From assembly GCF_003932495.1 (NCBI RefSeq), contig NZ_QZMT01000001.1:265915-329914 (forward strand): a DNA stretch of 64,000 nt, read 5' to 3'. The notes below the pieces were generated by a model, which saw nothing but the letters and a program-made list of their open reading frames with translations, had not been told where the DNA came from and ran no database searches. Position 1 is the first letter of the stretch; every line of letters begins with the position of its first letter. The translations under genes and the position numbers were made by a program. Positions 40,024 to 47,826 of the stretch are shown here, in pieces. The stretch is from Guyparkeria sp. SCN-R1 (GTDB taxonomy: Bacteria > Pseudomonadota > Gammaproteobacteria > Halothiobacillales > Halothiobacillaceae).

Positions 40024-40094
40024 GTAGGAGCGGCTTTAGCCGCGAAACCCTCAGGTGCCAAAACCAGACCCTCGCGCCTGAAGGCGCTCCTACG
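40024..40094. repeat. REP/BIME-like element 1
   Basis: Left arm begins GTAGGAGCGGCTTTAGCCGC (type A hairpin); right arm ends GCGCCTGAAGGCGCTCCTAC (type B hairpin). Each arm is itself a small palindrome, and the two outer ends are complementary. First of five copies. Confidence 0.9.
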
Positions 40095-40254
40095 ATATTT
40101 TTCGGCGAGGTAGCGGGCCGCGTCCGCGGCCGTCCCGGCCAGAATGCGCTCGGGCTCGAATTCATCGGGCTTCCCTTGCCACCCGGTCGGCCCGCTCGGG
40201 TATCATGGGGCACAGAAATTCTCCCCCATCCGCCCCGTCACGGATCGATCGCGC

Positions 40255-40653
40255 ATGCCGAAGAAATCCCGCCAGAATCGCCTTCCCGGACAGGCCTATG
40301 CCCCGGGCATCCACGCCCGTCTGTGGCTGATCGACGAGGCCGGCGAGCACTACCTGGGGGTGGGCAAGGTGCGGCTGATGGAGGCGATCGACGAGTTGGG
40401 TTCGATCAGCCATGCCGCCCGCACCCTGGGCATGAGCTACAAGCGCGCCTGGTCGCTGATCCAGGAGGTCAACCAGCTCGAAGACGAGCCGTATGTCGCC
40501 AAGGAAGTCGGTGGCGCCGGCGGTGGTCACGCCACCGTGACCGAGACCGGGCGGGCCGCGATCGCCCGCTATCGCCAACTCGAGGACGACCTGCGCGACT
40601 TCTTGAGCCAGCGCGCCCAGAAGCGTGGTGCCAAGCGGGGAGGGCGGGCATGA
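40255..40653 (+). CDS. ModE-like winged-helix transcriptional regulator
   Basis: 132-residue protein matching the N-terminal DNA-binding domain of ModE (molybdate regulator family). Visible are the WLIDEAGEHYLGVGKVRLMEAI-like start and a winged helix with the GSISHAARTLGMSYKRAW recognition motif. There is no C-terminal molybdate-binding (TOBE) domain, so the ligand, if any, is unknown. No molybdate transporter genes are nearby. The frame is open to 40144, but ATG 40255 is taken. The stop overlaps the next gene's start (ATGA), so regulator and DUF455 protein are cotranslated. Confidence 0.82.
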   Translation: MPKKSRQNRLPGQAYAPGIHARLWLIDEAGEHYLGVGKVRLMEAIDELGSISHAARTLGMSYKRAWSLIQEVNQLEDEPYVAKEVGGAGGGHATVTETGRAAIARYRQLEDDLRDFLSQRAQKRGAKRGGRA

Positions 40654-41486
40654 CCGACACGCTCCGCGAGCGCGCCGGCCGGGCCCTGCGCGACAACGAT
40701 CCGGCGACCAAGGCCGATGCCGTCCGCGCGCTCCATGACGAGGCGATGGCCATGCCGGATGCCCAGGTGCCGCTCCCGCCGGCGTCGGTCGAACCGGTCC
40801 CCGACCCGGGCCGCCCGGAGCGCCCAACGCTGGTCGCACCCCGCGACGTGCCCAAGCGCGGCCCGGCCACGCTGGAGGGCCGCGCGTCGATGGCGCATTC
40901 CTTCGCGCATATCGAGTTCAACGCCATGAACATCGGCCTGGATGCCTGCTATCGCTTCGATGTGATGCCGGCGGATTTCTACCGTGACTGGCTGTCGGTG
41001 GCCCGCGACGAGGCCAAGCACTTCGAGTTGCTCAATGCCTACCTGCGCGAGCGCGGCTACGAGTACGGCTCCTTCCCGGCCCACGCCAGCCTGTGGGAAA
41101 CCGTTCACGGCACCGAGCACGACGTGCTGGTGCGCATGGCGCTGATCCCGCGCGTGCTCGAGGCCCGCGGGCTGGACGTGACCCCCGGTATCCAGCGCAA
41201 GCTTGCCCAGTACGACGACCAGCCGCTGATCGACATCCTCGACGTGATCTACAACGAGGAAATCCAGCACGTCCACATCGGCACGCGCTGGTTCCGCTAC
41301 GCCTGCGAACAACGTCGCGTCGACCCGCGCACCACCTTCCGTGAGCTGTTGCAGCAGTACATGGCCGGGCGCATCCGCGGGCCTTACGACGAGGTCGGCC
41401 GCAAGGCCGCCGGCTTTACCGACGGCGAGATGCAGGATCTCAAGGACATGGAAGCCGAGACGCTGGCCATGCTGGAGGGCAAATGA
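40650..41486 (+). CDS. DUF455 ferritin-like protein
   Basis: 278-residue protein of the DUF455 family, which has a ferritin-like four-helix fold. Candidate diiron ligands appear in SFAHIEFNA, ARDEAKHFELL and YNEEIQHVHIG, with the expected Glu/His spacing. The first 75 residues are Pro/Asp-rich and less conserved. Function of the family is not established; an oxidoreductase or oxygenase role is inferred from the metal site. The frame is open to 39909, but the start at 40650 overlaps the ModE-like gene stop and begins a normal N-terminus. Confidence 0.85.
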   Translation: MTDTLRERAGRALRDNDPATKADAVRALHDEAMAMPDAQVPLPPASVEPVPDPGRPERPTLVAPRDVPKRGPATLEGRASMAHSFAHIEFNAMNIGLDACYRFDVMPADFYRDWLSVARDEAKHFELLNAYLRERGYEYGSFPAHASLWETVHGTEHDVLVRMALIPRVLEARGLDVTPGIQRKLAQYDDQPLIDILDVIYNEEIQHVHIGTRWFRYACEQRRVDPRTTFRELLQQYMAGRIRGPYDEVGRKAAGFTDGEMQDLKDMEAETLAMLEGK

Positions 41487-41534
41487 GCGCTTTTCGCATG
41501 ACGCGTCACCAAGCCGATCCTGCCGCCTCTGCCC

Positions 41535-41605
41535 GTAGGAGCGCCTTCAGGCGCGATGGTCTGGCATTGGTACCTGCGGGTATCGCGGCTAAAGCCGCTC
41601 CTACG
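41535..41605. repeat. REP/BIME-like element 2 (reverse orientation)
   Basis: Begins GTAGGAGCGCCTTCAGGCGC (type B arm) and ends GCGGCTAAAGCCGCTCCTAC (type A arm), so it is the reverse of element 1. It lies between the DUF455 gene and dnaE. Confidence 0.9.
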
Positions 41606-41730
41606 GTAATGGCGATGTTCCGTGCGAGCTTGCCCTGCAAGCGAACCGCGCCGCCGGCGCGGGTCCCGGCTTCCGCATGCCGCCGCAGGTTGGGCGGGCA
41701 CGGCTCGTTCGCGTCGGGGGAGGTGGCCGC

Positions 41731-44700
41731 ATGAGCTTCGTCCACCTCCACGTACACAGCGAGTACTCGCTGATCGACGGCACCCTGCGCGTCAAGGACG
41801 CGGTCAAGCACGCCAAGGAACGCGGCATGCCCGCCATCGCCCTGACCGACCAGGGCAACCTGTTCGCGATGGTGAAGTTTTACAAGGCCGCGCTCGGTGC
41901 CGGCATCAAGCCGATCTTCGGCGCGGACTGCCTGCTCTACGAGAACGCGCAGACCCCGCCGTCGCGCGTGGTGCTGCTCGCGCAGAACGACACCGGCTTT
42001 TTGCACCTGACCGAGCTGCTCTCGCAGGCCTACTGCGAGGGCCAGCACGACGACAAGCCCTGCCTGAACCGTGACTGGCTCACGCCCGAGAAGAGCGATG
42101 GCCTGATCGCCCTGATCGGCGTGGACAGCGATCTGGGCCGCGGTCTGGTCCACGGGCTGGATCACGTCGTCGACGACGCGCTGGCGTTCTGGACCGAGCG
42201 TTTCCCCGATCGGCTGTATCTGGAGCTCACGCGCACCAACCGCGTCAACGAGGGCGCGCTCATCGAGTCGGCGGTGAATCTCGCCATCGCCAATGATCTG
42301 CCGGTGGTTGCGAGCAACGACGTACGCTTTCTCGACCAGACCGACTTCGATGCCCACGAGGTGCGCGTCTGCATCAACCAGGGCCGCACGCTCGAGGACC
42401 CGCGCCGCCCGCGCGACTACTCCGACCGCCAGTACCTGCGCACCGCCAACGAGATGCGCGAGCTGTTCGCCGACATCCCGGAGGCGATCGACAACAGCCT
42501 CGCCATTGCCGAGCGCTGCAACGTCACGCTGAAACTCGGCGAGAACTTCCTGCCCAACTTCCCGACGCCCGCGGGGCAGACCGAGTCGGACTACCTGCGC
42601 GAGCTCTCCGCGCAGGGGCTGGAGCAACGCCTCGAGCGCGTCTCGGCGGAAGACCACCAGACCTACCGCGAGCGCCTCGAGCGCGAGCTGGACGTCATCA
42701 TCCAGATGGGCTTCCCCGGCTACTTCCTGATCGTCGCGGACTTTATCCAGTGGGCCAAGCGCCAGGACATCCCCGTCGGGCCGGGGCGGGGTTCGGGTGC
42801 CGGTTCGATCGTCGCCTGGGCGCTATTGATCACCGACATCGACCCGATGGCCTACGACCTGCTGTTCGAGCGGTTCCTCAACCCCGAGCGGGTCTCGATG
42901 CCCGACTTCGATATCGACTTCTGCATGGAAGGCCGCGACCGGGTGATCGACTACGTCGCCGAACGCTACGGCCGCGACGCGGTCTCGCAGATCGCCACCC
43001 ACGGCACCATGGCCGCCAAGGCGGTGGTCCGCGACGTCGGCCGGGTGCTGGGCTATCCCTACGGCTTCGTCGACCGGATCGCCAAGCTCATCCCCTTCAA
43101 GCCGGGCATGGATGTCTCGCTTGACGATGCCCTCGGACGCACGGAAAAGAGCCAGAAGGAACCCGAGCGCTACTCGGCCGACTTGAAGGATCTCTACGAC
43201 CGCGACGAGGAGGTCCAGGCCATCATCGACATGGGCGGCGCCCTGCAGGGCCTGCCGCGTTCCGTGGGCAAGCATGCCGGCGGGGTGTTGATCGCGCCCT
43301 CCAAGCTCACCGACTTCACGCCGATGTTCTGCGAGGCCAACCACGCCTCGCCGGCCTCCCAGCTCGACAAGGACGACGTCGAGGCCGTGGGCCTGGTCAA
43401 GTTCGACTTCCTCGGCCTGCGCAACCTCACCATCATCGACTGGGCGCTCAAGGCCATCAATGCCACCCGCGAGCAGGCCGGCGAGGAGCCGATCGACATC
43501 TCGGCGATCCCGATGGACGACCCCAAGAGCTTCGAGCTGTTGAAGCGGTGCGAGACCACCGCGGTATTCCAGCTCGAGTCCAAGGGCATGAAGGGGCTGA
43601 TCAAGAAGCTCCAGCCGGACAACTTCGAGGAAATCATCGCCCTGGTGGCCCTGTTCCGCCCGGGCCCGCTCGACTCGGGCATGGTCGACGACTTCATCTT
43701 GCGCAAGAAGGGCGAGCAGGAGGTCGAGTACCTCCACCCCTGGCTCACGGAGGTCTTGAAGCCCACCTACGGGGTAATCGTCTACCAGGAACAGGTCATG
43801 CAGATCGCCCAGATCCTGGCCGGCTACACGCTGGGCGGCGCTGACCTGCTGCGCCGGGCAATGGGCAAGAAGAAGGCCGAAGAAATGGCCAAGCAGCGCC
43901 AGATCTTCCTCGATGGCGCATCGGCGAAGGGCGTCGACGTCGACCAGGCCGGCTACATCTTCGACCTGGTGGAAAAATTTGCCGGCTACGGCTTCAACAA
44001 GTCGCACTCGGCCGCCTACGCGCTGGTCGCCTACCAGACCGCCTGGCTCAAGGCGCACTACCCGGCGTTCTTCATGGCCGCCGTGCTCTCCGCGGATATG
44101 GACAACACCGACAAGGTGGTGGGGCTGATCGAGGAATGCCGGCGCATGGAGCTGGCGGTGGTCCCACCGTCCGTGCAGCGCTGTGCCTATCGCTTTGCCG
44201 CCGGCGGCGAGCGCGAGATCGTCTACGGCCTCGGTGCGATCCGCGGGGTGGGCGAGGGCGTCATCCAGCGCATCGTCGAGGAGCGCGCCGAGAACGGCCC
44301 GTTCCGCGACATGAACGACTTCTGCCAGCGCGTCGGTGCCGGCACGCTCAACAAGCGGGTGCTGGAAGCCATGGTCTGCGCCGGGGCGCTCGACGAACTC
44401 GGGCCCTCACGCGCCGCCCTGCACGCCCACATCCCCGAGGCGATGAAGGCGGCCAGTCAGGTGGCCAACGCCGCCGAGGCCGGCATGAGCGATCTGTTCG
44501 GCGGCATGGACGAGCCGGAAACCGCCGTTGCCAGTCCCATCAAGGCGGTGCCGGAATGGTCCGACGACGAGCGCCTGCGCCTCGAGAAGAACATGCTCGG
44601 GCTGTACCTCACCGGCCACCCGATCAACCAGTACCTCGATGAACTCGCGTGCTTCATTACCGGGCGTCTCGACGCGCTCACCGACAAGGCCGAGGCCGCC

Positions 44701-45258
44701 GCGGCCGCCGCCGGTGGTGGCTTCGTGCGCGGCACGCCGGCGGTGGTGGCCGGGCTGTGCGTCGCCGAGCGCACCATGCGCACGCAGAGCGGCGACAAGC
44801 AGCTGTTCGTCACCCTGGACGATGGCCACGGTCGCGGCGAGATGCGCCTGGTGGGCGACGACATCGAGACCCTGGCCGACCGCGTTGGCCGCGACCAGCT
44901 AGTGATCGTCGAGGGTGACGTCTCCTTTGACTCTTTCAACGGCAACCTGCGGATTCGTCACAAGCGGCTTTACACGCTTGGGGAGGCGCGGGCGCGGTTC
45001 GCGCAGTGCGTCACCATCGCGCTCACTCCCGACTGCGGCATCGAGGCGACCGAGCGGTTGCTCGACATTATCGAGCCGTTCCGCGAGGCGGAGGGGCTGC
45101 CGGTGATTGTCGAGGTGCAGAGTGAATTGGGGCGGGGGGCGTTTCGTCTTGCCGATGAGTGGCGGGTGGCGCCGGAGGCGACGTTGATGGAGCGGTTGGA
45201 GGAGCTGGATACCGTTACCAGGGCGGCGGCTTATTATCCGGGTCGCAGTGGGCATTGA
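41731..45258 (+). CDS. dnaE: DNA polymerase III subunit alpha
   Basis: Catalytic subunit of the replicative polymerase; 1175 residues, close to E. coli DnaE (1160). An N-terminal PHP domain (FVHLHVHSEYS) comes first. The palm has the catalytic aspartates in MPDFDIDF (about residues 390-400) and the PGRGSGAGS motif just before. GYGFNKSHSAAYA and a helix-hairpin-helix region follow, then a C-terminal OB fold (about 1000-1085) and tau-binding region. ATG 41731 has a GGGGGAGG ribosome site; the open frame to 41677 is ignored. It forms the left border of the accessory region. Confidence 0.97.
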   Translation: MSFVHLHVHSEYSLIDGTLRVKDAVKHAKERGMPAIALTDQGNLFAMVKFYKAALGAGIKPIFGADCLLYENAQTPPSRVVLLAQNDTGFLHLTELLSQAYCEGQHDDKPCLNRDWLTPEKSDGLIALIGVDSDLGRGLVHGLDHVVDDALAFWTERFPDRLYLELTRTNRVNEGALIESAVNLAIANDLPVVASNDVRFLDQTDFDAHEVRVCINQGRTLEDPRRPRDYSDRQYLRTANEMRELFADIPEAIDNSLAIAERCNVTLKLGENFLPNFPTPAGQTESDYLRELSAQGLEQRLERVSAEDHQTYRERLERELDVIIQMGFPGYFLIVADFIQWAKRQDIPVGPGRGSGAGSIVAWALLITDIDPMAYDLLFERFLNPERVSMPDFDIDFCMEGRDRVIDYVAERYGRDAVSQIATHGTMAAKAVVRDVGRVLGYPYGFVDRIAKLIPFKPGMDVSLDDALGRTEKSQKEPERYSADLKDLYDRDEEVQAIIDMGGALQGLPRSVGKHAGGVLIAPSKLTDFTPMFCEANHASPASQLDKDDVEAVGLVKFDFLGLRNLTIIDWALKAINATREQAGEEPIDISAIPMDDPKSFELLKRCETTAVFQLESKGMKGLIKKLQPDNFEEIIALVALFRPGPLDSGMVDDFILRKKGEQEVEYLHPWLTEVLKPTYGVIVYQEQVMQIAQILAGYTLGGADLLRRAMGKKKAEEMAKQRQIFLDGASAKGVDVDQAGYIFDLVEKFAGYGFNKSHSAAYALVAYQTAWLKAHYPAFFMAAVLSADMDNTDKVVGLIEECRRMELAVVPPSVQRCAYRFAAGGEREIVYGLGAIRGVGEGVIQRIVEERAENGPFRDMNDFCQRVGAGTLNKRVLEAMVCAGALDELGPSRAALHAHIPEAMKAASQVANAAEAGMSDLFGGMDEPETAVASPIKAVPEWSDDERLRLEKNMLGLYLTGHPINQYLDELACFITGRLDALTDKAEAAAAAAGGGFVRGTPAVVAGLCVAERTMRTQSGDKQLFVTLDDGHGRGEMRLVGDDIETLADRVGRDQLVIVEGDVSFDSFNGNLRIRHKRLYTLGEARARFAQCVTIALTPDCGIEATERLLDIIEPFREAEGLPVIVEVQSELGRGAFRLADEWRVAPEATLMERLEELDTVTRAAAYYPGRSGH

Positions 45259-45413
45259 TTGTTCCGGATGAGCATTCTCATAGTGCCGTGAGCTGGGCAG
45301 TATCTTCGTTCTGCTCTCTACCTCTTTGTTGTCATGCAGTCTTTTATTATTTGCATGGCTAGGCTTTTTGTGTAGTTTTGGTGTTCAAAGTCACTGTGCA
45401 GTGAGGCTGGTCT

Positions 45414-46046
45414 ATGAGCACTTATCCGCAGCGAGTCGCCGACAATATCCTGCCACTTTCCTTGGCGGGCACCTTGCCTGAAGCGTTCGGTGAATGGTTT
45501 TTTACCGATAATGTGGAAGACCATGAAGACTCCGAGGAGGTTTGCCAGCTATGCGACCAAGAGCAGTTGCGATACCACTTTGAAATAGAGAACCGCAATA
45601 CCGGTGGCCGTTTGTGGGTTGGCTCAAGTTGCATACTTAAGTTCGATGTTCAGGTGTTTGAAGATGGCGAACTTCTTGATCAAGGTATGGCGAGGAAAAA
45701 GCTTGAATCTATAAAAAATAAAATGAGGCTGGATTCGTGCATTAGGGCTCTGGAGCTGGTCTCGCAAAAAGAAAGCAATGGCATCTTGAGTAACGCCCTC
45801 AAGTACTACCAAAAAAATAAATACCTCACGCCGAAACAGGCCTTTGTTGTCCTATGGAGGCTCAAGGAGCATTCGATTGATCATAGTGCGTCTTTCTTCA
45901 AAGTAAGTTTGAAAAGAAATAAATACAAAGACGACTTGAGGGATATGAGCCTGAGCAAGGTTCATGTTATTTGGCCGGCGCTAACATCAGCTCAGCGAAA
46001 TCTGGCAACGAGCTTTGGTCATATTCCGCCGAAAGAGGGTATTTGA
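45414..46046 (+). CDS. Hypothetical protein, low-GC, cysteine motif
   Basis: Not recognised. A 210-residue protein with Cys44-x2-Cys47 (VCQLC) and Cys73 (VGSSC) that could form part of a small zinc-binding or treble-clef-like unit around a RYHFEIENRNTG beta-hairpin. A basic, helical C-terminal half follows. No signal peptide or membrane helix. Base composition is visibly more AT-rich than dnaE or fadD, and the codon use (many AAA, AAT, ATA) differs, pointing to horizontal acquisition. The 155-bp upstream gap is AT-rich and may hold its promoter. It is the first gene of the accessory region. Confidence 0.65.
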   Translation: MSTYPQRVADNILPLSLAGTLPEAFGEWFFTDNVEDHEDSEEVCQLCDQEQLRYHFEIENRNTGGRLWVGSSCILKFDVQVFEDGELLDQGMARKKLESIKNKMRLDSCIRALELVSQKESNGILSNALKYYQKNKYLTPKQAFVVLWRLKEHSIDHSASFFKVSLKRNKYKDDLRDMSLSKVHVIWPALTSAQRNLATSFGHIPPKEGI

Positions 46047-46168
46047 TACCCTAAGAAATATTAACTGGCTTCCAGCTGCAAGTGACTATGGAGGCTTCTA
46101 TCGCTGTCTCGATTGGGGGCGTAACCATCTTCACGAAAATGTTTAATGTCACATTTATGGAGGTGATT

Positions 46169-46267
46169 ATGAAGAACCCGATCATCGTTGAGATAAGCGT
46201 TTGGGTAAGTGTGGCGCTTCTGTGGAGACCTGGCTTGGTTCACGCTCCCAATCGAAAGGCAGGGTAG
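46169..46267 (+). CDS. Possible 32-residue hydrophobic peptide with strong ribosome site
   Basis: An ideal Shine-Dalgarno, GGAGGTGAT (46159-46167), directly precedes ATG 46169. The frame encodes MKNPIIVEISVWVSVALLWR and 12 more residues, mostly hydrophobic and long enough for one membrane helix. It overlaps the tRNA-like element at its 3' end, and its sequence there may be constrained by that. Codon use is not informative at this length. The ribosome site is the only strong evidence. Confidence 0.3.
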   Translation: MKNPIIVEISVWVSVALLWRPGLVHAPNRKAG

Positions 46268-46333
46268 GGTTGATATATGTCGCTTGCTGGGAGAGTAAGC
46301 GTAAGGAAGGTTCGAATCCTTCCCTCCACACCA
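46221..46333 (+). ncRNA. tRNA-like element with encoded CCA and oversized body
   Basis: The ends match a tRNA. GTGGAG (46222-46227) pairs with CTCCAC (46324-46329), followed by a discriminator A and CCA. A canonical T arm GAAGG-TTCGAAT-CCTTC precedes. A variable-arm-like hairpin CGCTTGCT-GGGAG-AGTAAGCG (about 46281-46301) is also present. The remaining 5' part is about 17 nt too long for D and anticodon arms, and no regular anticodon stem can be drawn. It could be a decayed class II tRNA, a tRNA fragment at an integration site, or an unusual tRNA-like RNA. It starts the non-coding repeat-rich part of the accessory region. Confidence 0.45.
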
Positions 46334-46395
46334 AATGCGATTTCGCGCGCTCATTGCAACTTCTGGCTTCGTTGGGGCTGAGTGCGTAAGCGCGC

Positions 46396-46468
46396 GAGCC
46401 CCTTTTCTTGCTTGTCCAAGAAAAGGGGCGAAAAGAAGGACACCCCGACGCCTTGGCCCTGCGGGCCT
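46396..46468 (-). repeat. Hairpin repeat, inverted partial copy
   Basis: Reverse-oriented copy of the repeat at 47099-47232 and 48294-48426. It contains the stem CCCCTTTTCTTG / CAAGAAAAGGGG (46399-46410 and 46417-46428) and the conserved GAAAAGAAGGACACCCC flank. Four outer stem bases differ from the other copies on both sides, yet pairing is retained. Confidence 0.85.
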
Positions 46469-46730
46469 GATCGCTGGCGCGATCAGCCTCGAGAACGGGG
46501 AAGCGCGGACGGGTCGGTTCGACGCGACGTCGTGTCGCGGCGAACCTCGGGCTCGCGTCCATGCGAGCCCGACCCTGCGATTCCCCGCTCGCGAGGCAAG
46601 GCGTAAGGGGGCTCACCCTTCGATTTGCATAGACCGCGTGTTCACGCGGTGTACTTGCCTTGATGTGTAGGCAGACGGGTCGGTGCCAGCGTGCCGCACG
46701 GCGGATAACGGAGGCTTCCCCCTTGACGGC

Positions 46731-46820
46731 TTGCCTCACGGCCGGCGGTTGGCCGGGGTCGGAGCGACAGGGACGTCGCTCCGAGGCTCAGCGCGACACG
46801 ACGTCGCGTCGAGCCGGCCC
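46731..46820 (+). repeat. 90-bp direct repeat, copy 1
   Basis: Begins TTGCCTCACGGCCGGCGG and ends in GAGCCGGCCC; nearly identical to 48196-48286, with only about three differences by eye. It contains nested palindromes such as GGAGCGAC/GTCGCTCC and CGACACGACGTCGCGTCG. Confidence 0.88.
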
Positions 46821-46822
46821 GT

Positions 46823-47092
46823 AGGGAATCTCTGCACGAATCGATGGTGCCTCTGCGGGACCTCCAAGGGTCCATATGCAAGGCGCGGTGCGCCGTGAAT
46901 GGCCGTCGCCATTCGCAAGCGCCGCAACGCCGCAGATGGGCCCTTGGCGGCCCGCCCGTGCGGGGCTCGCGGGTTAGCCCGCACTCGTCGTTGCCGTCCC
47001 TCGACGGGCAATGAGCCCGCCTTCGGTCCGGCGCCTCGATTGCGAACAAACCCGCGAGCCAGAGGCACCATCGATTCGTGCAGAGATTCCCT
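46823..47092. repeat. Element bounded by perfect 33-bp inverted repeats
   Basis: 46823-46855 (starting AGGGAATCTCTGCACG) is the exact reverse complement of 47060-47092. About 204 bp lie between, with no transposase and several smaller palindromes. The arms share the core CTGCACGAATC with the dispersed repeat at 61642-61735. It resembles a miniature inverted-repeat element. Confidence 0.8.
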
Positions 47093-47098
47093 GGCCAG

Positions 47099-47232
47099 CC
47101 GTCGGTCGTGAGGCTTCGAGGCCGGACAAAAGTCCGGCCTCGAAGGCCCGAAGGGCCAAGCCGTGGGGTGTCCTTCTTTTCGGGTCTTTTCTTGGACAAG
47201 CAAGAAAAGACCCTCGCACGCCGGGCACGGCG
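47099..47232 (+). repeat. 134-bp hairpin repeat, copy 2
   Basis: Begins CCGTCGGTCGTGAGGCTTCG and includes GAAGGCCCGAAGGGCCAAG. It contains the perfect hairpin GGGTCTTTTCTTG / CAAGAAAAGACCC (47182-47194 and 47201-47213). Nearly identical to 48294-48426 except near 47120-47132. Confidence 0.9.
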
Positions 47233-47350
47233 GACGATTTGTGCCATCCCCCGCAAACGGCGTGCGAAACGTTCCTCCACGCCATATTGATGAGCGTCGG
47301 AATTGTGCAACGATTCTGTAATCGCCCAAGTAGCTAACGCAGGGACGCGT

Positions 47351-47587
47351 ATGCCGACAGTGCTTCGATCGGGACCATATCGATTCTTCTTCTACAGCAA
47401 CGAGCACGGTGAGCCGCCGCATATTCACGTGCAGAGGGATCGCCTCTTGGCGAAATGCTGGCTTAAGCCGGTTGCGCTCGCCAGTTCGAGCCACTTTCCG
47501 TCCCATGAACTCCGGACCATAATGGATATCGTTCGGACGAATCAGGACACTTTTCTGGAGGCCTGGAATGAGCACATTGGCGGTTGA
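47351..47587 (+). CDS. DUF4160 domain protein
   Basis: 78-residue protein matching DUF4160 across its whole length: MPTVLRSGPYRFFFYSNEHG followed by PPHIHVQR and a closing EAWNEHI segment. The HIHV motif is the family hallmark. It is nearly always paired with a DUF2442 gene, as here with a 20-bp overlap. Such pairs behave like mobile, toxin-antitoxin-like cassettes in genome surveys, but no activity is established. The frame is open to 47303; ATG 47351 is the conserved start. Confidence 0.88.
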   Translation: MPTVLRSGPYRFFFYSNEHGEPPHIHVQRDRLLAKCWLKPVALASSSHFPSHELRTIMDIVRTNQDTFLEAWNEHIGG

Positions 47588-47807
47588 GGCGCAGCCTCGA
47601 GCCGAGCGGGTGTTGTTCGGTGAAGACGACATGACGGTCGTGCTGGTGGATGGCCGCAAAATCAGCGTGCCCTTGGCATGGTTCCCCTCGCTGGCGGGCG
47701 CTGATCGCAAGCAACTCGAGAGATTCGAGCTTCTTGGAGACGGCGAGGGGATTCACTGGCCCGCGCTTGACGAGGACATCAGCGTCAAGGGGTTGTTGCG
47801 GGGCTGA
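47568..47807 (+). CDS. DUF2442 domain protein
   Basis: 79-residue protein matching DUF2442: a VLFGEDDMTVVLVDGRKISVP strand region, the WFPSL motif and the closing GIHWPALDEDISVKGLL segment. It overlaps the DUF4160 gene by 20 bp, so the two are translated together. In other genomes DUF2442 accompanies DUF4160 or stands next to plasmid-type genes; a role as the partner or antidote protein is inference. higA-like follows after 19 bp. Confidence 0.87.
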   Translation: MSTLAVEAQPRAERVLFGEDDMTVVLVDGRKISVPLAWFPSLAGADRKQLERFELLGDGEGIHWPALDEDISVKGLLRG

Positions 47808-47826
47808 TCGCATACGTGGTGGCGTC

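Larger units (their letters stand above)
46334..47350. other. Gene-poor, repeat-rich interval
   Basis: About 1 kb without a believable gene. Long open frames exist on both strands, but they are Arg/Pro/Ser-rich, overlap one another and follow the repeats, so they are treated as spurious. The interval is filled with an inverted hairpin repeat (46396-46468), a 90-bp direct repeat (46731-46820), a 33-bp perfect inverted repeat (46823-47092) and a 134-bp repeat (47099-47232). Confidence 0.75.

Noticed and set aside
46335..47310. Several overlapping open frames of 60-320 codons on both strands in the repeat block (for example 46736-47710 minus).
   Set aside because: They are Arg/Pro/Ser-rich, overlap each other on both strands, lack ribosome sites, and recur in the second repeat block with the repeats; GC-rich repeats open all frames.
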